DNA of 8,868 nt from Roseburia_D sp964388945 (GTDB lineage Bacteria > Bacillota > Clostridia > Lachnospirales > Lachnospiraceae): positions 1-8,868 of the forward strand of contig CAYMCM010000081.1 of assembly GCA_964388945.1 (NCBI GenBank). Reading direction: 5' to 3'. The translations under genes and the position numbers were made by a program. Shown one piece after another: positions 5,418 to 8,868 of the stretch. Every line of letters starts with the position of its first letter. Within the stretch, counting starts at the first letter, position 1. The notes below the pieces were generated by a model, which worked only from the letters and a program-made list of their open reading frames with translations, did no database searches and was not told where the DNA came from.

Positions 5418-6326
5418 TTACTTTACATGCTTATCGATCAAACCATCAATCGCTGATACCAGTTTTCCGATCTCCGGTTTTGTAAGCTGCGCGTCTGCTC
5501 CCAGCGCTTCGCCTTTTCTGCGCATTTCTTCATTTACCAGAGATGAGAAGATAACAACCGGTATCTTCTGCAGATCATCATCACTTTTTACCAGCTTCGT
5601 AAGACGATGTCCGTCCATACGCGGCATCTCAATATCTGTAATAATGCAATGTACTCTATCGAACACATCGCCTTCTTTTTGATATTCCTTAAGCTTGTCC
5701 CAAGCTTCCTGACCGTCCATCGTAACGATCAGATTTGTATATCCCGCCTTTTTCAGGCTGTCTGTGATCAGTTTACTCAGCAGATGTGAGTCCTCCGCAA
5801 TCAGGATCGGAGAATCGCTTCTATTTCTTCTGTCACCAAGTTCATCAATATCTGATACTTTGAGTCCTGTTTCCGGGCTGATATCTGTTACGATCTTTTC
5901 AAAATCAAGAATCACGACCAGTTTGTTGTCCATTTTGATAACACCGGTAGAAACTCCGCTCTCTGTCGCATTGATCGTAGAATCCGGTTTGATGATCTCC
6001 GCCCACGAAACACGGTGTATTCCAACCACTGTATCTACATGGAACGCAATGTTCAGCTTATTAAAGTTTGTAATAATAAACAGCCCCTGATCATTCGTTT
6101 CCGGCAGTCCCAGACTCTTTTTTAAGCTGATGACCGTGATCATCGTATCACGCGGCATAAAGATTCCTTCCACGCTCTCATGCGCATTCGGCACCGGTGT
6201 GACCGGCTGATAAGATAAGATTTCACGAATCTTAGCAACATTTATTCCATAATGATTATCATTAAGCGTAAACTCTAATACTTCCAACTCATTTGTTCCA
6301 TTTTCCAATAAAATATTTGTCTCCAT
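5418..6326 (-). CDS. cheV: Chemotaxis protein CheV (CheW-like adaptor fused to a receiver domain)
   Basis: CheV couples chemoreceptors to the CheA kinase and its receiver domain is phosphorylated by CheA, helping adaptation. It acts at the cytoplasmic receptor array. Numbering from the first ATG (6332), a CheW-like domain spans about 15-155 (LEFTLNDNHYGINVAKIREI, then VSTGVIKMDNKLVVILDFEKI). A receiver domain spans about 174-300 and has the acidic pair Glu180-Asp181, phosphoacceptor Asp233 in ITDIEMPRMDG, Ser263/Ser264 and Lys285 in LTKPE. All phosphorylation residues are present. The usual length for CheV is about 300. ATG 6332 is only two bases after GGGAGG, whereas ATG 6326 (METNILLENG) is eight bases after it, so the 302-residue version is chosen. 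An extended -10 promoter lies 40 bases upstream of this start. Its presence implies a chemotactic, motile host. Confidence 0.95.
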   Translation of the reverse strand: METNILLENGTNELEVLEFTLNDNHYGINVAKIREILSYQPVTPVPNAHESVEGIFMPRDTMITVISLKKSLGLPETNDQGLFIITNFNKLNIAFHVDTVVGIHRVSWAEIIKPDSTINATESGVSTGVIKMDNKLVVILDFEKIVTDISPETGLKVSDIDELGDRRNRSDSPILIAEDSHLLSKLITDSLKKAGYTNLIVTMDGQEAWDKLKEYQKEGDVFDRVHCIITDIEMPRMDGHRLTKLVKSDDDLQKIPVVIFSSLVNEEMRRKGEALGADAQLTKPEIGKLVSAIDGLIDKHVK

Positions 6327-6334
6327 CGACATTT

Positions 6335-6340
6335 CCTCCC
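6335..6340 (-). promoter_or_regulatory. Ribosome binding site deciding the cheV start
   Basis: The minus strand reads GGGAGG. Two ATGs follow in frame, two and eight bases away; only the second (6326) has workable spacing. Confidence 0.7.
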
Positions 6341-6365
6341 GAAGTATTCTTGTATAACTAAATTT

Positions 6366-6374
6366 ATTATAGCA
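6366..6374 (-). promoter_or_regulatory. Extended -10 promoter of cheV
   Basis: The minus strand reads TGCTATAAT, a perfect -10 with the TG extension, placed 40 bases before the cheV start at 6326. No -35 close to TTGACA is present at 16-18 bases. I see no sigma-28 element here, so cheV appears to use the housekeeping sigma factor. I see no clear terminator for the lipoprotein gene in the 105 bases between it and cheV. Confidence 0.6.
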
Positions 6375-6431
6375 TAATGCGACTTATTCTGCACCGCTTT
6401 TTTCACGGAATCCATTTTCCATCACTCATCT

Positions 6432-7160
6432 TTACAAACATGGAATCTCATAACTGTTTCCATTCCATGTAAGCTTTAACGTGAGTGTATCCACCTGTGT
6501 CACACCGTCCGCCGGAACCTGAAACAGAAGAACGGTATCTGTACTGCTTCCTGCCTCAAGTGTGCCCTGATAGGTACTAAGATCATTTAACAGAACTGTC
6601 AGTTCCGCCGACACTGCTCCCATACCATTTATGGCAGCCTGAAACTGCGGCTGTCCCGAAAGCAGATCACAATTTATATCTTCTGTGGTCTGATTGCTCA
6701 ACGCTATATGTACCACCAGAAAAGTCTTTCCCGCCGACGCATCCATCACATAATAGCCGCCCTCTTCATATGAAGGTTTCAGTTCTGTGGCTGTTACCTG
6801 TGCATCCACGCCTGCGAGTCCGAGCGCCTGTGTAAGCGTCATCGAAACAGGCTGCTCCACATCTGCCTCCTGTCCGGCAGTCAGTTCTGTTCCTCCTGTC
6901 GTCAGCTCCTGTGCTGCCTCTTCTGTTTCTTCTTCCTGCTCTGTCGTTACCGGCTCCTCGCTCTCTTCCTCCATAACATTAACATAAACCAGTCCATCCG
7001 GCTGTCTTGTATTAAACTTCGACACCACGTGCGCCGTATAATCCACGATCAGCCCTTCTTCTTCCTCCGTGAGCTGAATTGCCTTCTCACCGCACCCAGT
7101 CGTCAACACAAGTGCCGAAAACAGCAAACCCATACCCAGCTTTGCTCTTACCTTTTTCAT
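6432..7160 (-). CDS. Predicted lipoprotein with C-terminal Ig-like (DUF4352-like) domain
   Basis: This is probably a membrane-anchored extracellular protein of unknown function. The start at ATG 7160 gives MKKVRAKLGMGLLFSALVLTTGCGEK: a basic tip, a hydrophobic core and a lipobox with Cys23 as the lipidated residue. AAGGAG lies seven bases before it. The frame extends to 7220, but the extra 20 residues would bury the signal peptide. The 242-residue precursor then has a short conserved-looking segment (27-60), an acidic Glu/Thr-rich linker (about 63-104), and a beta-rich domain (about 107-242: GKTFLVVHIALSNQTTEDINCDLL, EAGSSTDTVLLFQVP, LTLKLTWNGNSYEIPCL) with the rhythm of DUF4352-type Ig folds. 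That assignment is by pattern only. It follows a two-component system with a 71-base gap containing its own promoter, so it may be a target or partner of that system, but this is not shown. Confidence 0.85.
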   Translation of the reverse strand: MKKVRAKLGMGLLFSALVLTTGCGEKAIQLTEEEEGLIVDYTAHVVSKFNTRQPDGLVYVNVMEEESEEPVTTEQEEETEEAAQELTTGGTELTAGQEADVEQPVSMTLTQALGLAGVDAQVTATELKPSYEEGGYYVMDASAGKTFLVVHIALSNQTTEDINCDLLSGQPQFQAAINGMGAVSAELTVLLNDLSTYQGTLEAGSSTDTVLLFQVPADGVTQVDTLTLKLTWNGNSYEIPCL

Positions 7161-7199
7161 ACCATCTCTCCTTGAGAAATAACTGTTAACACTTCTAAT

Positions 7200-7228
7200 A
7201 GTATAGCATTTTTCAAACAATGAAACAA
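7200..7228 (-). promoter_or_regulatory. Promoter of the lipoprotein gene
   Basis: The minus strand has TTGTTT at 7228-7223, a 17-base spacer, then TATACT at 7205-7200 with the TG extension (TGCTATACT). It is the best -35/-10 pair in the window. The -35 lies only three bases past the kinase stop codon, and the -10 is 39 bases before the start codon. Confidence 0.65.
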
Positions 7229-7231
7229 CTA

Positions 7232-8731
7232 CTATTTGCTATTTATATCCAATTCCAGCCAAAATTCAACACCATTTTCGTGGTTTACCACACCGCATTC
7301 CCGATGCAGTGAATCCATGATCGCCTTGACGATCGAAAGCCCGATACCACTTCCGCCATATTCCCTTGTTCTTGCTTTATCTACCTTATAGAATTTGATC
7401 CAGAGATTCGGAAGATCCTCTTCCTGGATCGGCGTTCCTGTATTGAACACACTAATCCTCAAACAGTCCTCTTTTTTCGTATAAAACACTGATATCTTCT
7501 TTTCAAAATCTGCGTGATGGATCGCATTGCTCAGATAATTTGTGATAACTTCCTCAATCTTAAACTCATCTGCCCAGACATACATCGGTTCCGTCTCCGC
7601 AAAATCTGCCGTGATCCCGTTTTGTTCTAACAGGATTGCCGATGCATCTAAGACACCTCGTATCAGCTCTGTTATGTCAAAACGTTCGATCATCACCATA
7701 TCATTTCCGAACTCCAACTGGTTTAACGTCAGAAGCTTCTTTACCATCTGATTCATCTTGTCCGCCTCGTCAATGATCACATCACAGTAAAAGCTGCGGC
7801 TCTCCGCGTCATCGTTGATGCACTCCTGCAAGCCCTCTGCATAACCCTGGATCAGTGCGAGCGGTGTCTTCAATTCATGAGAAACGTTGGAAAGAAATTC
7901 CTTTCGCATTTCATCTATCTCAGTCTTTCGCTCATTGTCTAACTTTAATTCATTATTGGCACTTTTCAGTTCTGAAATAGTACGCTCAAGTGTCTCCGAA
8001 AGCTGGTTCATGTGTTCTCCGAGCTGATCGATTTCGTTTTTTCCTTTTCCGTTTCCCTGATATTTTGCATCAAAATCCAGTCCGATCATGCGCCGCGATA
8101 TCTCAGTCAGTTCCAAAACCGGCATCGTGACACGCTTCGTTACAAAAATGATCGTCACCGTACTCAAAACGATCGCCGCCAGCCCGACATATGCCAAAAA
8201 GCGATTCGATATGACTACGCTTTCCCGGATGCTTTCAAGCGGTGTACGCATCATGATCAGATTTCCGTCCGGCAGAATCCCCCACAGAACATAATATTCC
8301 GTCTGCAGCCGATCATCCGTCTGACGTATGATCTTGTAATTCTCACCAGCAGCAATGCTGTCTGTCGCTCCGTTTACGGTCCCAAAAATTGCCGCCATAA
8401 ACTGTTCGTGCATCATCTGGGTATCACGTGCCGAAGATTTTATCACATTTCCGTCCGAATCGATGATGAGGATCGTAATATTACTGTTTGAACAGATCTT
8501 ATCAAACTCAATAGAAAAGTCCGCAGACTGAAGCTCATCTTCCTCACACGCCCGGTCCACCCTGACAAAACCGTCCACCAGAAGCTTCTGCTTGCTTCTT
8601 ACATAATATGCTTCCAAAAACACCGTGTTGAGCAGCCAGCAAAGTACCACCGTACCAATAACAAGTCCGATGATGATTCCTGCGATCTGCCCCGTGATAG
8701 AATATGCTTTGTGTGTTTTTTGCTTTTTCAT
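7232..8731 (-). CDS. Membrane sensor histidine kinase (HAMP, HisKA, HATPase)
   Basis: This is the sensor of a two-component system; it autophosphorylates on histidine and passes phosphate to the response regulator encoded just upstream. Its 499 residues contain TM1 (about 14-38), an extracytoplasmic sensor region (about 40-172; NITILIIDSDGNVIKSS looks Cache/PAS-like), TM2 (about 176-198), HAMP (about 199-252), and a HisKA H-box FLSNVSHELKTPLA with His285. The ATPase domain has an N-box (NYLSNAIHH, Asn402), VFNTGTPI (428-435) where the usual G1 Asp is Asn430, as often seen in this clostridial subgroup, FYKVDKAR (447-454), and GGSGIGLSIV (459-468). GGGAGG lies five bases before the ATG. The gene starts 32 bases after the regulator stop, so the pair is one operon. 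The signal is unknown. Confidence 0.95.
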   Translation of the reverse strand: MKKQKTHKAYSITGQIAGIIIGLVIGTVVLCWLLNTVFLEAYYVRSKQKLLVDGFVRVDRACEEDELQSADFSIEFDKICSNSNITILIIDSDGNVIKSSARDTQMMHEQFMAAIFGTVNGATDSIAAGENYKIIRQTDDRLQTEYYVLWGILPDGNLIMMRTPLESIRESVVISNRFLAYVGLAAIVLSTVTIIFVTKRVTMPVLELTEISRRMIGLDFDAKYQGNGKGKNEIDQLGEHMNQLSETLERTISELKSANNELKLDNERKTEIDEMRKEFLSNVSHELKTPLALIQGYAEGLQECINDDAESRSFYCDVIIDEADKMNQMVKKLLTLNQLEFGNDMVMIERFDITELIRGVLDASAILLEQNGITADFAETEPMYVWADEFKIEEVITNYLSNAIHHADFEKKISVFYTKKEDCLRISVFNTGTPIQEEDLPNLWIKFYKVDKARTREYGGSGIGLSIVKAIMDSLHRECGVVNHENGVEFWLELDINSK

Positions 8732-8763
8732 TTTGTCCTCCCGGCTTTCCCGTCATCTTCGTT

Positions 8764-8868
8764 TCATTCCGGATCTGCCGAAAATTTGTAGCCCATTCCC
8801 CAGATCGTTTTGATGTACTCACCTTTTTCGCCCATTTTATTGCGGAGTTTTTTTACATGTGTGTCGAT
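8764..8868 (-). CDS. OmpR/PhoB-family response regulator, C-terminal end only
   Basis: The last 34 residues of a DNA-binding response regulator are present; the rest is beyond the window edge. The piece reads IDTHVKKLRNKMGEKGEYIKTIWGMGYKF with a short tail and a TGA stop at 8766. This is the recognition helix end and wing hairpin of an OmpR-type winged helix, where (V/I)D(T/V)H(V/I)xxLRxK and (I)xTxxGxGYxF are the family signatures. It is the likely partner of the kinase that follows 32 bases later. The receiver domain and target specificity cannot be judged from this window. Confidence 0.92.
   Translation of the reverse strand: MDTHVKKLRNKMGEKGEYIKTIWGMGYKFSADPE

Noticed and set aside
7161..7220. 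N-terminal extension of the lipoprotein to 7220
   Set aside because: It would place 20 residues before the signal peptide and overlap the promoter; ATG 7160 has AAGGAG at the right distance.

Overview
All nine genes in this window lie on the minus strand. It most likely comes from a motile, low- to mid-GC Clostridia genome, probably Lachnospiraceae of the Roseburia/Agathobacter kind. That placement is inference. It rests on a CheV chemotaxis protein, a FliD-like protein, Firmicutes-type Shine-Dalgarno sites (GGAGG/AGGAG), extended -10 promoters of the form TGnTATAMT, and a histidine kinase tail typical of clostridial OmpR-type pairs.

In transcription order (right to left) the layout is as follows. 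(a) 8868-7232: the C-terminus of an OmpR/PhoB response regulator followed by its membrane sensor histidine kinase. (b) 7160-6432: a lipoprotein with an Ig-like C-terminal domain and its own promoter, placed just past the kinase stop. (c) 6326-5418: cheV, with an extended -10 promoter. (d) 5335-3797: a large, very acidic then Lys-rich single-pass membrane protein of unknown function, with a hairpin just before its start. (e) 3788-2407: hisH and hisF, which form imidazole glycerol phosphate synthase. hisH begins 8 nt after the unknown gene, hisF overlaps hisH by one base, and a strong intrinsic terminator follows. (f) 2328-1651: ung, whose Shine-Dalgarno site can pair with the 3' arm of that terminator. 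(g) 1650-1297: an AT-rich, gene-free stretch with a 12-bp hairpin and several promoter-like elements. (h) 1296-508: a protein resembling the C-terminal part of the flagellar cap protein FliD, preceded by a sigma-28-like -10 element and followed by a hairpin terminator. (i) 352-1: the start of an AT-rich, cysteine-cluster protein of unknown function that runs off the window.

Most of the window is ordinary chromosomal housekeeping and signalling. The most interesting part is the cheV neighbour. Its disordered N-terminal half carries several short acidic-hydrophobic repeats (such as DLMALLSGM and LDDILNGSG) that resemble the EIDALL-type CheY-binding peptide at the N-terminus of FliM. With CheV upstream and hisHF downstream in a tight row, a docking role for receiver domains is a testable but speculative idea. 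The second most interesting item is the pair of mutually exclusive hairpins at the hisF/ung junction. No mobile element, CRISPR array, tRNA or rRNA was found.
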